A DNA stretch of 64,000 nt from Sanderia malayensis (Eukaryota > Cnidaria > Scyphozoa > Semaeostomeae > Pelagiidae). The position numbers were made by a program, and so were the translations under genes. Shown one piece after another: positions 11,889 to 21,600 of the stretch. The DNA lies in assembly GCA_013076295.1 (NCBI GenBank), contig RQOL01000861.1:5620235-5684234 (forward strand). The letters are read 5' to 3'. Each line of letters opens with the position of its first letter. Positions within the stretch are counted from its first letter, which is position 1. The notes under the pieces were generated by a model that was not told where the DNA came from, did no database searches, and worked only from the letters and a program-made list of their open reading frames with translations.

Positions 11889-13970
11889 TTAGTAGGAAGA
11901 GTTTGCGAATGGCTCCGCTGGATGTAAATTCTGTACAGCACAGTTCACCAATTTGTACATACTGGCATCACGATACATTTCTCTCCCATCAGTGGCCCGT
12001 CTTGCTGCAATACTCGATTCATCAAATCCATCCAGTACATAGAATGCTGGTTCAAATGTAGTTGACCCCTTTTTCTTCTTTTTTTCAGAACCACATAGCC
12101 TCAAATACTGATGTTATGATGTCGCCAACATCATGTCCGGTATTCCTGTTTTTTGCGTTTGACTTCAGTTTCATATTTTATTCCATGTCAAGTTGATTTA
12201 TCACTTCGCTGTTTGGTATCGGGGTCGGTTTTTGTACTCGGCGGATAATCAAGTTTTTATCTCAATTTCCGATTCATCGTTCTTTCGTGTGGTAGTATTA
12301 CAGTTCGTGGGTGCGGCGTGGATTGACATCCCGTCAACATGTTCAGAATGACAACTTCACGCTCTTTATTGAAATAAATAATATCCATTTGAAATTTTTG
12401 GAACTTGGAGTTCCAGTAAGAGCTTGGGTATGTGGCATTATGTATTGTCATGTATTGTGTCTTTTGTATGTTCTTGTTCATGTTTATTATTTTCAGCCAC
12501 ATCCTCAAATGTATAAATGAACTTCTTTCTTTTGCTGCATGCTGATGGTTTACCCACAGAGATACTCTGCTGTTTTGGGACTCTGTTGTGATACCGCAAT
12601 ACCGATAATTTACAACAGTCTTTACCTTTAAGGTTTGCAGTTTGTTCATTCTTGTTAAAGGTCTTCATAAAACTTTCAGCTTCCCCGTTAGCTCTTGTAT
12701 GATCAGGTGTGACACGATGATGATGAAATCCCCCCTTCTCCGCAAATTCTACAAACTACATTGATGTAAATGGTGGTCCATTATCGCTCTTAATCCGCTT
12801 TAGTGTGCCATGCCTTGCGAACACTTTCTTGAACTTTGTCGTTGTCGGTTTCGCAGCTGTTGAATACATAGTCTCAACTTTTGCGTATCGGTTCTCTTAT
12901 CAACTGCCACTAGGTGGTTGTAATGACCATCTGTGTAAGGTCCAAGAAAAATAAACTGAAACAACTTCCCAGGGTTTCTCGGGTGGGACTCTCATTTTTT
13001 CCGGTTCCTTGCAGTTCAGTTTGGTGGTTACTTAACACTCGAAACACTGGCTAAAGGATTCTTGGGATGACAGTCTGGTCCGGTCAAAAGCAACATCTTC
13101 CACTATGTAAAGTTCACTTCTGACTTGGAAGAAAGGTGCAATATCTGGATCATGTTGATGAACTTCCCAGTCTCCCTTATGTATCCTCTTCATCAGCTTC
13201 TGAAGCAGCTCATTTGTTTTCGTCTCTCCCTGGATATGCTCCATTGTGATTGCATATTCTGTCTCCGCCACATATCTGACTGATTCTTCAATAGTATCTT
13301 TTTGGGTGTCTGGTAACGGGTGTCTTGATATAAAATCCAGTGGGTCCTTATCATTTCTCCCAGGTTCATATACTAAGGCATAATTGGCATCTTGCATGTC
13401 CATCACCCATCTCTCAGTTGTTGTCGGCCGTTTAGATATTGTTTTTTGAACAGTGATAACAATGGCTTGTGTGCTGTAATAATCTTCAATCTGGGTGCTC
13501 CCAATAGATACATTCTGGATCGTTTTTTGCCTATGCAGCACATAATGCATCCTGTTTAGTTTGGCTGTATCATTTCTCAGTATTCGTCATGGTAAGATTG
13601 ATGAAATGGACTGGCTGATTGCCTTTACTGGTTTTCTGAAACAGCCCGTCTGACAATCCTTCATCGAAGCTGGTTTCATATCTGAATGTAATGGGCTTAT
13701 TGGGGTCAAAATATGCGATCACATCATAACTGGCGATGCTACCCTTGAATGGTTGAATGCTTCAATTTCGTCAGGTCCCCATTTGAATTTTGTGTTCTTC
13801 TGTGCCAGCTCTCTGAATTGTACTGTCAAGGTAGAGTATCTGGGAATGAGCTTCGACAAATGGTTGATCATGACAAAGAAACTTCTTACAGTTTCTTTTG
13901 TTTCAGGTTGTTGCTTTCTTTCACTGCACGAGCCTGGTCTAGAGTGGACATCAATGATACTAAATTTCAT
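11889..13970 (-). pseudogene. Ty3/Gypsy pol remnant (RT end, RNase H, integrase)
   Basis: Pieces on the minus strand fall in the order of a Gypsy polyprotein. The RT/RNase H connection (motif MINHLSKLIPRYSTLT, 13719-13970) comes first. RNase H follows, with the tether-like WVMDMQDANYALVYEPGRND and the FISRHPLP signature (13032-13550). The integrase core has SDNGPPF near 12770-12790 and a downstream Glu in NGEAESFMKT (about 12655-12700), continuing to about 12440. A C-terminal piece with ARRATDGREMYRDAS lies at 11889-12104. The pieces are in different frames with internal stops, so the copy is dead. No LTRs, Gag or N-terminal RT are present. The 5' side stops where the satellite begins, so satellite growth or a rearrangement removed the rest. 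Confidence 0.85.
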
Positions 13971-15010
13971 TCACACTTATTACACATTATTCCGCATAAA
14001 TGCAGCTAAAACGAAAAAAACACATCTTTTTTACTTGTTTTCAGTGATATCAACTTTCAATCACGCAAAATACACATTAATCCACGTAAATACAGCTAAA
14101 ATTGCTACATCTTTATTTACGCGGCAGAGAAAAGGGTCCAAAGACCAAACTTTCTATCGCGACAAGCCCTTTTCGTTTTTTCCCACCCATCAGTAAATTT
14201 AATAATAAATATATTCCTATTTACATCGTATTTATACGCAAAGGGTAATTGAGAAAATTGGAGAGATCTTAATTTACAATGCTTCGTTCTATTGTTCCTA
14301 AAAGGAAGGCTCCCCGTTCTAAAAACTACTAACTATAGCACCTGGCCGTGAAAAGCATCACCGCCGGGAATTCAACAATCTAATATAAGCCATTTCGCAC
14401 ATTAAAGAATAGAACGGGATACTGTTTTAAGTGATATTAATATTCATTCCCACAATTGACACCTGAATCCATGTAAATACAGGTAAAATTAATTGAAATA
14501 AACCATTATTTACTTATTTTCAGTGATATTAACCTTTAATTCCACAATTTACAAATGAATACACGTAAATGCACATAATACTACTTAAAATACACCTTGA
14601 TTCATTTGTTTTCAGTGATATTGATATTCATTCCCACAATTTACACATGAATCCACGTTAATACATCTAAAACTTAGTGAAAATACTTTTAGTTATATTT
14701 TGAAGTAATATTAACATTCATTCTCACAGTTTACACATGAAGCCACATAAATACCGCTAAAACTAACGAAATTATATCATTAATTCCCACAATTTACACC
14801 AATGAAGATTAACATTCATTCCCAGAATTTACACATGAATCCACGTTAATACATCTAAAACTTTGTAAAAACACTTTTAGTTACATTTTTCAGTGATATT
14901 AACATTTATTCCCACAATTTACACATGAATCCACGTAAATACAGCTAAAACTAATTGAAAACACTTTTAGTTTCTTTTCTCAGTGATATTAGCATTCATT
15001 CCTACATGTT
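13966..15010 (+). repeat. Satellite field, first block
   Basis: Tandem monomers sharing the head TTCATTCCCACAATTTACAC followed by an ACATGAATCCACGT segment, CTAAAAC, and a TTTTTCAGTGATATTAACA tail. The period is about 90 bp (TTCATTCYCAC at ~14628 and ~14718). It is interrupted by a non-satellite stretch at 14119-14428. Confidence 0.9.
14119..14428. other. Non-satellite insert, unclassified
   Basis: About 310 bp unlike the satellite on either side, starting near GCGGCAGAGAAAAGGGTCC and ending before GTGATATTAATATTCATTCC. I see no terminal inverted repeats, coding motif or RNA gene in it. Confidence 0.5.
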
Positions 15011-15368
15011 ACTCTTAGGTGCCTAATTGCCGGGGGTCTCAATTAGCGGGAGTGTTGGATTTTTTGTTGAAAATTACTTGCCGAGGGGGGTCCCAATTAG
15101 CAAGGGGGTTGGATTCTTGTTGAATGTATATTTCAAAGTTTTCCTCCTTCCCCAGACTCAATTTTTATCCTATTTTGTCTGTGCAAGACTGGTATCTATT
15201 TATGTTGTGATTTTGAATACTCTGATATGAATTTTCAATGCGCATCACTTATGCGAAGTTGAAAAATTTTATAGGCGGGGGAGGGGGGTCCTAATAAGAG
15301 GGGGGGGGGTTGGAAAAACTTTCAAAAATTATTAGCGGGGGGGGGACGGCAGTTAGGCACCTAAGAGT
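15011..15368. mobile_element. MITE with 22-bp TIRs and G runs (358 bp)
   Basis: The left end ACTCTTAGGTGCCTAATTGC is repeated inverted at the right end (CTTAGGTGCCTAACTGCC on the minus strand). Inside lie several runs of 6-9 G near 15080-15090 and 15278-15350. There is no coding capacity. The target-site duplication is not clear, so the superfamily is open. Confidence 0.75.
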
Positions 15369-15374
15369 GCACTA

Positions 15375-16235
15375 AAGAAAAATTACGCAAGAGTCCATAG
15401 TAAAAGCCTGCACTGCTATCACAAGGTCTTTAGACCATTTCATAACTAACCAAAATGACAGCGGTAAGAATGATCAGAGGCTTTTAGTAGAGCAGCTACT
15501 CGAAGCTACTGCTTTACTTGGTCAATCACATTATGAAATGAGCATCATCTGACGACAGAAATTAAAATCGTCAATTAAGAAGGAATATGCTGACCTCTGC
15601 CCCTCATTCGCCCCTGTCAGCAGCTTGCTTTTTGGGGATGATTTGAATAAGCAACTGGAGGATCCTAAGAAAGGAGCTTCTCTTGCCATTGTAAGCCCTA
15701 GGCCAACCTTCTCAGGGTATCGCCAACCTTATGACAATCGAAATGTCAGAAAGCCTTTTTTAGGGCGAGGCCAGAAGTTCAAAAAGCTCAAAAGGAAAAA
15801 ACAGCAGCAATACAATGCTGCACACAGCAGGAAATGATTGATGCATTACAAAAGATTAAATGCAGGGTAAGCTCCTATGATACAATCTTAGAGCCATTAC
15901 AAAAATATTGCCAAATTAAGGCTGATAGTTTTGAGGCTGGCAGTTTAAGACATTTTTTTAATGAAGGTTGAACATCACATCTGAGTAAAACATATTAGAA
16001 ATAGTAACAGGAGTGAAGTTAGAATTCCTAACAACACCTACTCAGCAGGAAGCTGGGCATGCAAATTATAACCATGGCATGACTGATATAATTGAGAGTG
16101 AAGTGCAGTCATTGTTGAAAAAGGGTGTTCTCGCTGAGTGTGATAATAGCCAAGATACATTTAGGTCCCCTATTTTCTTAGGGGAAAGAAGGAGGAAAAA
16201 TTTCGACTGGCGTCCTTGCATTCCCTCAATTTACA
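15375..16235 (+). pseudogene. DIRS-type retrotransposon fragment (gag end, RT start)
   Basis: Plus-strand pieces resemble the Gag C-terminus and RT N-terminus of DIRS elements, which use a tyrosine recombinase rather than a DDE integrase. The segment KKEYADLCPSFAPVSSLLFG and an Arg/Lys/Gln-rich tail with FLGRGQKF lie at about 15575-15837. An RT entry segment with EVQSLLKKGVLAECD and FRSPIFL lies at 16013-16240. A stop interrupts the sequence upstream (near 15550), and the recombinase and RNase H are absent. Satellite resumes immediately after. The MITE at 15011-15368 abuts its left side. Confidence 0.75.
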
Positions 16236-18152
16236 CATGACTCTACATTAATAAATCTGAAACGTAGTGAAATTCACGATTCTTCACTTACTTTCAGTGA
16301 TATTAACACTCATTCCCACAATCTTAACATGAATCCACGTAAGTACATTTAAAACCAATGAACATATAATATTCATCCCCACAATATACACATATCAAGG
16401 TAACTACATGCAAAATTAATGAACATATAACATTCATTCCAACAATTTACACTAATGAAAATTAACATTCATTCCCACAGTTTAGGCTGATGAAAATTAA
16501 TATTCATTTCCGCAATGTAGACCGATTAAAAATATCATTGATTCCCACAATATATACTAGAGAAAATTAACACTGACTTCCACAATTCACACTTATGAAA
16601 AGCTACATTAATTCCCTCAACTCATCCTAAAGCAAATTAACTTTGATTCCCACAATGCACACTAATGCTAATTATCATTCATTCCCACAATTTAGACCGA
16701 TGAAAATTAAATTTCACTCCCACAATTTACACATGATTTTACGTTAATACATCTAAAATGTAATGAAATGCAAAATTATTCATTTATTGCATTCATTCCA
16801 ACAGTTTACACTAAAAAAAAATAACATTTTTTCCTACAACTTACACTAATGAAAGTTAACAATCATTCCCAGAATTTTAACATAAAACAATGTAGGTACA
16901 TCCAAAACTAATGAACATATAACAGTAATTTCAACAATTTACACTAACGAAAATTAACATTCTTTCCCACACTTTAGTTTGATGAAAAATAACAGTGATT
17001 CCCGAAATTTACACATAAATCCTGGTAAATGCATCTAAAGCTAATTAAAAACACTTTCAGTTACTTTTTTCAGTGATATTAGCATTCCTTGCCACAATTT
17101 TCACATGAATCCACGTAAATACAACTAAAACAAAGTAAATTAAAACATTAATTCCCTCAACTTACACATGAATCCACGTTAATATATCCAAAACTAATGA
17201 ATATATAACATTCATTCCAACAATATATACTAATGAAAATTATCATTCATTCCCACAATTAAAACTGATGAAACTTAACATTCATTCCCGCATTTTACAC
17301 ATGGATCCTGGTAAATGCATCTAGATAAATACATCTAGATAAATACAATTTTTACATGAATCCACGTTAATATATCTAAAACTGAGGAAATTATAATATT
17401 TATTGCCACATTTTACACATGATTCCATGTTAATACATCTGAAGCGTACTGAAGTACACGATTATTCACTTATTTTCGGTAATATTAAGATTCATTCCCG
17501 CAAACTACATTTGAATCCTGGTAAATACATCTAAAGCTAATTGAAAACACTTATAGTTACTTTTTTCAGTGATATTAACATTCCTTACCACAGTTTTTAC
17601 ATGAATCCATGGAATTACAGCTAAAACTAACGAACATATAATTAATTTAAAATAAAATAAAACATTCATTTCCATAATTTGCAGTAAAGAAGATTAACGT
17701 TTATTCTCAAAATTTTAACGGATGAAAATTAACATTCATTCCCACAAATTACACTGATGAAAATTAACATTCATTCCCACATTTTAGGCTGACGAAAATT
17801 GACATTGATTCTCACAATTTACACATGAATCCACGTTAATACATCTCAAACTTAGGAAAACACTTTTAGTAACTTTTTTAGTCATAATACCATTTTCTCT
17901 TAAAACTTACACATGAATCCACGCTAATATAAATAAAACTACGGAAATTATAACATTTACTCCCACCATTTAGACATGATTCCACGCAAATACATCTAAA
18001 ACGTACGAAAAAAACACTTTTAGTTACTTTGTTAATGAAAATAACATTCATTCCCAACATTTACACATGAATCCACGTTTATACATCCAAAACTTAGGGA
18101 AAATACTTTTATTTAGTGTTTTAGTGATAGTAACATTTTCATTCACAACTTA
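16236..18152 (+). repeat. Satellite field, second block
   Basis: Long (~90-bp) and short (~35-bp) monomers alternate. Short ones run from the shared head directly to ACTAATGAAAATTAACA. The part 16480-17330 is nearly the same as 22720-23566. Confidence 0.9.
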
Positions 18153-18546
18153 ATAATAATAATAATAATAATAATATTTATTGCTTACTCACAGTTTCTA
18201 CTGTCCGAATAAGTTTCGGCAGTTTGCTCAACTGTGGACAGGTATTTGTAGCCAGGGTGTAAAAAATAAAGTTGTTTTTTAAAAAGTTTAATAGAAAATG
18301 TTTTTAGGAAATATTGTTAAACTGTTCGTTAAAAATGGAAAATTAAGAGATACTTAAGCTATTAAGTTTTGTGTAAAAATTAGGCAAGTTTGTTGTCATT
18401 AAAAATGATTTAAGTGTTGTTTTAAAATTGTCTTTGTTGTCAATCATTCTTAAAAAGCAAGGTAGGCTGTTCCAAATCTTTGGTGCACATCTGGAAAATG
18501 CTCTTTCTCCATACTGGGTTTTACAGTTTTTAATGTCCAGTATCGT
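18153..18546 (-). mobile_element. 5'-truncated CR1/L2-type LINE tail
   Basis: On the minus strand this encodes the typical end of CR1-clade reverse transcriptases (YGERAFSRCAPKIWNSLP followed by a DNKDNFKTTLKSFL stretch), then a 3' tail of TTATTATTA repeats. The 6-bp sequence AACTTA stands on both sides (18147-18152 and 18547-18552), a plausible target-site duplication within a satellite monomer. Only the last ~130 codons and the tail are present. Confidence 0.85.
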
Positions 18547-18638
18547 AACTTACACATGAATCCATGTTAATATATCTAAAACTAAAGAAATTATAACATT
18601 CATTCCCACATCTTACACATCTATGCTAATACATCTAA
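18547..18638 (+). repeat. Satellite monomer split by Harbinger
   Basis: A short stretch of satellite between the LINE tail and the Harbinger element. It ends in ACATCTAA, and the monomer continues after the transposon as AACGTGCTGAAATACGCG. Confidence 0.85.
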
Positions 18639-18700
18639 AGCCCAATTTACACGACACTTTTTAACCCAGGTTCAACCCAGGTTCACCCTAACCCAGGTTT
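18639..18700 (+). repeat. Harbinger left TIR
   Basis: About 60 bp that match the right end in inverted orientation with a handful of mismatches, beginning AGCCCAATTTACACGACACT and running into AACCCAGGTT repeats. Confidence 0.92.
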
Positions 18701-18840
18701 GATTTTTGTCGTGTAAATCGAGCGAACCCGGGTTGAACCCGGGTTAAGAAAATCCTGCTCATGAGTCGGGTTGAACCTGGGTTGAACCCAGGTTGAGGGT
18801 CGTGTAAATCGAATCGGGTTGAACCCGGGTTGAACAAGCA
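18659..18840. promoter_or_regulatory. Left subterminal GGGTTGAACC repeat cluster
   Basis: About ten AACCCRGGTT/GGGTTGAACC units in both orientations, interleaved with CGTGTAAATCG boxes. The cluster lies between the left TIR and the Myb-like gene. Harbinger Myb-like proteins are known to bind subterminal motifs and recruit the transposase, so these are candidate binding sites. The position would also let them overlap the promoter of the Myb-like gene. Confidence 0.6.
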
Positions 18841-18949
18841 CAATTCGCATGCGCAGTGGTGATAAGCGTGGCGCCAAAATCAAAACTTCATCTTGTTGTA
18901 TGTGGCCGTACCAGTGTTTTGAAAAAAAGTTGTAATTTGAGAAAGAATT

Positions 18950-19927
18950 ATGGCAGCAGAAAAGGGAAACAGCAATCGCGGATCATTATGGGAAGACGAC
19001 GAAGTACTTGCTTTGATAAGCATTTGGTCTGACATCAGAATTCAACAGGACCTCGATGGGTGCACTAGAAAAAGGCCTATCTACGAGAAGATGGCCGTGC
19101 AGCTGGCGGCTCAAGGTTACCAACGGACCTACATCCAGATCAGAGAAAAAATAAAGCAGCTGAAGCAACGATATAAGAAAGTGGTAGATAATAATAATCG
19201 GTCTGGAAGTCAAAGAAAAACATGTCCTTTTTTCAAGGAACTTGATGACCTGCTTTGTAATAGGCCCATCACTAATCCTCCAAGTGTTCTTGACAGTTTT
19301 GGTGAAACTGTCATTGAAGATGAAGAATCATTGGAAAGTTTAGGAAACGACGTGAATGAAATTGATGGTGTATTCAGCACGCCAAGCAGTAACGAGACCA
19401 CTTTAGGATCTCCCCAGACATGCAGTAATGAGGCCATTTTAGAAGACCCCCAGATGAGTTCTTCAAGGTGTGAGGCAGCAACTGCAGAAGATGACAACCC
19501 TTCAATGACAATGCCAATGGGAAGCAATGAAAGAGGAGACAGGGCTCAGAAAAAACCAGAAGAAAGGAGGCTTAGTAAGAAGCATGGGAAAAGTAAAAAG
19601 AGAACCCGACGAGAAACCTTTCTCTCAGAGATCTGTGAAATGATCCAAGAGCAACAGAAAGTATCAGATGACCGTTTTTTCAAACAAGAAGCAGAAAGAC
19701 AACAAAAAGAGGAAGAAAATGAGCAAAAGCGAAGAAAGGAAGAGCAAGATCATCAAATGCGCATGATGCAGTTTATTGGAAATATGTTCATGCAAGCTAC
19801 GGCTTCATTAAACCAGCAACCTCAGTTCACTCATCCCTACCAATCCAACCAGTATTTTCACCATGCCTCTAGAACTCAACAACAAAGTACTGAAGAAGAT
19901 GATCCAACCTATACAAACATGTTCTGA
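18950..19927 (+). CDS. Harbinger Myb/SANT-like DNA-binding protein
   Basis: This 325-residue protein is the accessory protein that Harbinger elements need for nuclear import and DNA targeting of the transposase. Residues 12-100 form a trihelix/Myb-SANT-like domain (W14, W26, then a KIKQLKQRYKKVVD helix and a CPFFKELDDLL end). Residues 110-200 are acidic and Ser-rich, without a domain. Residues 201-221 are a Lys/Arg cluster that looks like a nuclear localisation signal. Residues 222-280 are a charged coiled coil, and the tail is Gln-rich. The start ATG has a G at +4 and is the first in the frame after the subterminal repeats. The frame is intact. It converges on the transposase gene, with 146 bp between their ends. 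Confidence 0.93.
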   Translation: MAAEKGNSNRGSLWEDDEVLALISIWSDIRIQQDLDGCTRKRPIYEKMAVQLAAQGYQRTYIQIREKIKQLKQRYKKVVDNNNRSGSQRKTCPFFKELDDLLCNRPITNPPSVLDSFGETVIEDEESLESLGNDVNEIDGVFSTPSSNETTLGSPQTCSNEAILEDPQMSSSRCEAATAEDDNPSMTMPMGSNERGDRAQKKPEERRLSKKHGKSKKRTRRETFLSEICEMIQEQQKVSDDRFFKQEAERQQKEEENEQKRRKEEQDHQMRMMQFIGNMFMQATASLNQQPQFTHPYQSNQYFHHASRTQQQSTEEDDPTYTNMF

Positions 19928-20073
19928 AAAGTCTTAACTGTTATTGGAACAAAAGCTACTAACATGTATAAACTGAACAAGCTTAAAATGTTGTTAATGT
20001 TACAAAATGTTACAATGTTAAAATGTTACAGCTAGAAATATATGAAAATTAGAAAACAAATAACAGTTGTGTT

Positions 20074-21378
20074 TCAAATAGGATTGTCCTGACAGTAATT
20101 AACAAGTGCATTTCTGATTGCATCTGCATTCAAGTTCACTGTATTTGCTTGATGTGGTTCAGCAGTACATATTCTTTCTGCAGATCCATCTACACCTTGG
20201 GTTAATTCCCCATCAAAAACTTCATTGAATGTCTCACAGATGTTGTGAAGGGTACAGCAAGTAGCAACCACCTCATTGATCTTGCTGTAATCAGCTTCGT
20301 TTTGTTTTAATAAGCATCTCCAGCGTCCCTTCAAGCAACCAAAGGCATTTTCAACCACCATGCGTGCCCTGCTGAGTCGATAATTGAAATGGGCCTTTTC
20401 ATCAGACAAGTTGCCATTGTCAGCAAAGGGCTTCATAACCCAAGACAAGAGTGGATATGCAGCATCTCCAATAATAAAAACAGGAACCTTTATCCCATTT
20501 ATATTTTTTGACTTGCTTGCTGGAAACAATGTTCTGTTTACACCTTTCTCATACACATGTGAGTTGGCAAACACCCTGGCATCATGAACTTTGCCAGGCC
20601 AACCAACATTAATGTCTTTAAATCTGTATTTGCTATCAACAAGTCCTTGAAGGATCACAGAATACCAACCTTTTCGATTATAAAAATCAGCATGGTATTC
20701 TATTGGTGCCTTTATTGGTATGTGTGATCCGTCTATTGCAGCAGCACATTGTGGGAAGCCCCATCTTTTTTCAAAATCTTCAATGACTTCGTCAAGTTCA
20801 GCTCCCTCTGGAAACTTTATAAATCTTGGCAGCAACTTTGTTGCCACTAGTGAACAAACCTCGTCACAAATCCGGCAGGCACTTGCCTCTGAGATCCCAA
20901 AAAGATGCCCAATGGTGTTGTAGTAGGATCCAGTCGCCAATCTCCAAAGTGCAATGGCCAGTCGTTTTTCAACAGGAATAGCCTTCCTCATATTAGAGTC
21001 TTCCTTTTGAAGATATGGTCGAAGTTGCTCACAAATAAAAACAAACGTTGCTTTTTTCATTCTAAAATTTTTTAGCCAATCTTGATCTGTGAAACAGTTC
21101 AGAACAATACTCTCCCACCAATTACCACTTCTCGACTTGCACCAAATAGCTCTTTCAACTGGTAAAGGCAAGGGGTGATACAGAGCACCTAGGAGGTTTG
21201 TTAAACTGGATTTCGTTTTTCTACGTCGCAATCTCATATATTTTTCGATCCGCTTTGTTGCAGCTTGTTTTCGCTGCTGCATTCTCTTCAGTCTTGATGT
21301 ATATACATTCTGGTTGTAAAGACAGGCCAAAAGTAACATTGATTTTAGGAGCAGTGCGATTTGGATATAGTCCGCCAT
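20074..21378 (-). CDS. Harbinger transposase (DDE_Tnp_4, HARBI1-like)
   Basis: A 434-residue nuclease expected to cut the element at its TIRs and insert it at TWA targets. A basic N-terminus (residues 30-55) is followed by a helix-turn-helix-like region (about 150-175, GHLFGISEASACRICDEV). The catalytic fold carries D216 in AAIDGSHIPI, D305 in IIGDAAYPL and E343 in RMVVENAFGCLKGRW. D266 in GWPGKVHDARVF is the other conserved acidic site of the family. Length and motif spacing fit complete family members, and no frameshift or stop is seen. Domesticated HARBI1 is the closest vertebrate relative, but intact TIRs and a partner gene mark this as a transposon copy. Confidence 0.95.
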   Translation of the reverse strand: MADYIQIALLLKSMLLLACLYNQNVYTSRLKRMQQRKQAATKRIEKYMRLRRRKTKSSLTNLLGALYHPLPLPVERAIWCKSRSGNWWESIVLNCFTDQDWLKNFRMKKATFVFICEQLRPYLQKEDSNMRKAIPVEKRLAIALWRLATGSYYNTIGHLFGISEASACRICDEVCSLVATKLLPRFIKFPEGAELDEVIEDFEKRWGFPQCAAAIDGSHIPIKAPIEYHADFYNRKGWYSVILQGLVDSKYRFKDINVGWPGKVHDARVFANSHVYEKGVNRTLFPASKSKNINGIKVPVFIIGDAAYPLLSWVMKPFADNGNLSDEKAHFNYRLSRARMVVENAFGCLKGRWRCLLKQNEADYSKINEVVATCCTLHNICETFNEVFDGELTQGVDGSAERICTAEPHQANTVNLNADAIRNALVNYCQDNPI

Positions 21379-21466
21379 CTTGGTTTCATCAAAAGTAAAC
21401 AGTAACCATAGAGATAATAATTGTGTTAAAGAGCCAACTTACAAAGTGCGCATGCGTGTTTATTGG

Positions 21467-21580
21467 CTAACCCGGGTTCAACCCAGTTTCCTATTTACAC
21501 GATAAAATCCTGCGAAGCTGTGTAAATCGGACAGGGTTGAAACCGGGTTAGGGTGAACCTAGGTTGAACCTGGGTTAAAA
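21467..21580. promoter_or_regulatory. Right subterminal repeat cluster
   Basis: About six units of the same GGGTTGAACC/AACCCGGGTT family plus TGTGTAAATCGG. It is shorter than the left cluster, so the element is asymmetric. It lies upstream of the transposase gene, which is read leftward. Confidence 0.6.
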
Positions 21581-21600
21581 AGTGCCGTGTAAATTGGGCT
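21541..21600 (-). repeat. Harbinger right TIR
   Basis: Inverted partner of 18639-18700. Read from the outside it begins AGCCCAATTTACACGGCACT and continues into AACCCAGGTTCAACC-type repeats. Confidence 0.92.

Larger units (their letters stand above)
18639..21600. mobile_element. PIF/Harbinger transposon, apparently complete (2,962 bp)
   Basis: It is bounded by inverted ends that start AGCCCAATTTACACGRCACT and by a perfect 3-bp TAA target duplication (18636-18638 and 21601-21603), the hallmark TWA target of this superfamily. It holds two convergent intact genes, as expected for an autonomous Harbinger: a Myb/SANT-like DNA-binding protein and a DDE transposase. Removing the element and one TAA restores a normal satellite monomer. 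Intact frames, matching ends and a clean target suggest recent insertion; activity is inference. Confidence 0.95.

Noticed and set aside
12257..12649. 130-codon minus-strand ORF as a separate gene
   Set aside because: It overlaps the frame that carries the Gypsy integrase C-terminal part and is an alternative reading of that decayed region.
18639..18660. Harbinger TIR as a derivative of the satellite (shared AATTTACAC)
   Set aside because: Only 9 bp are shared and the same TIR is present at both ends inside a clean TAA duplication; likely coincidence.
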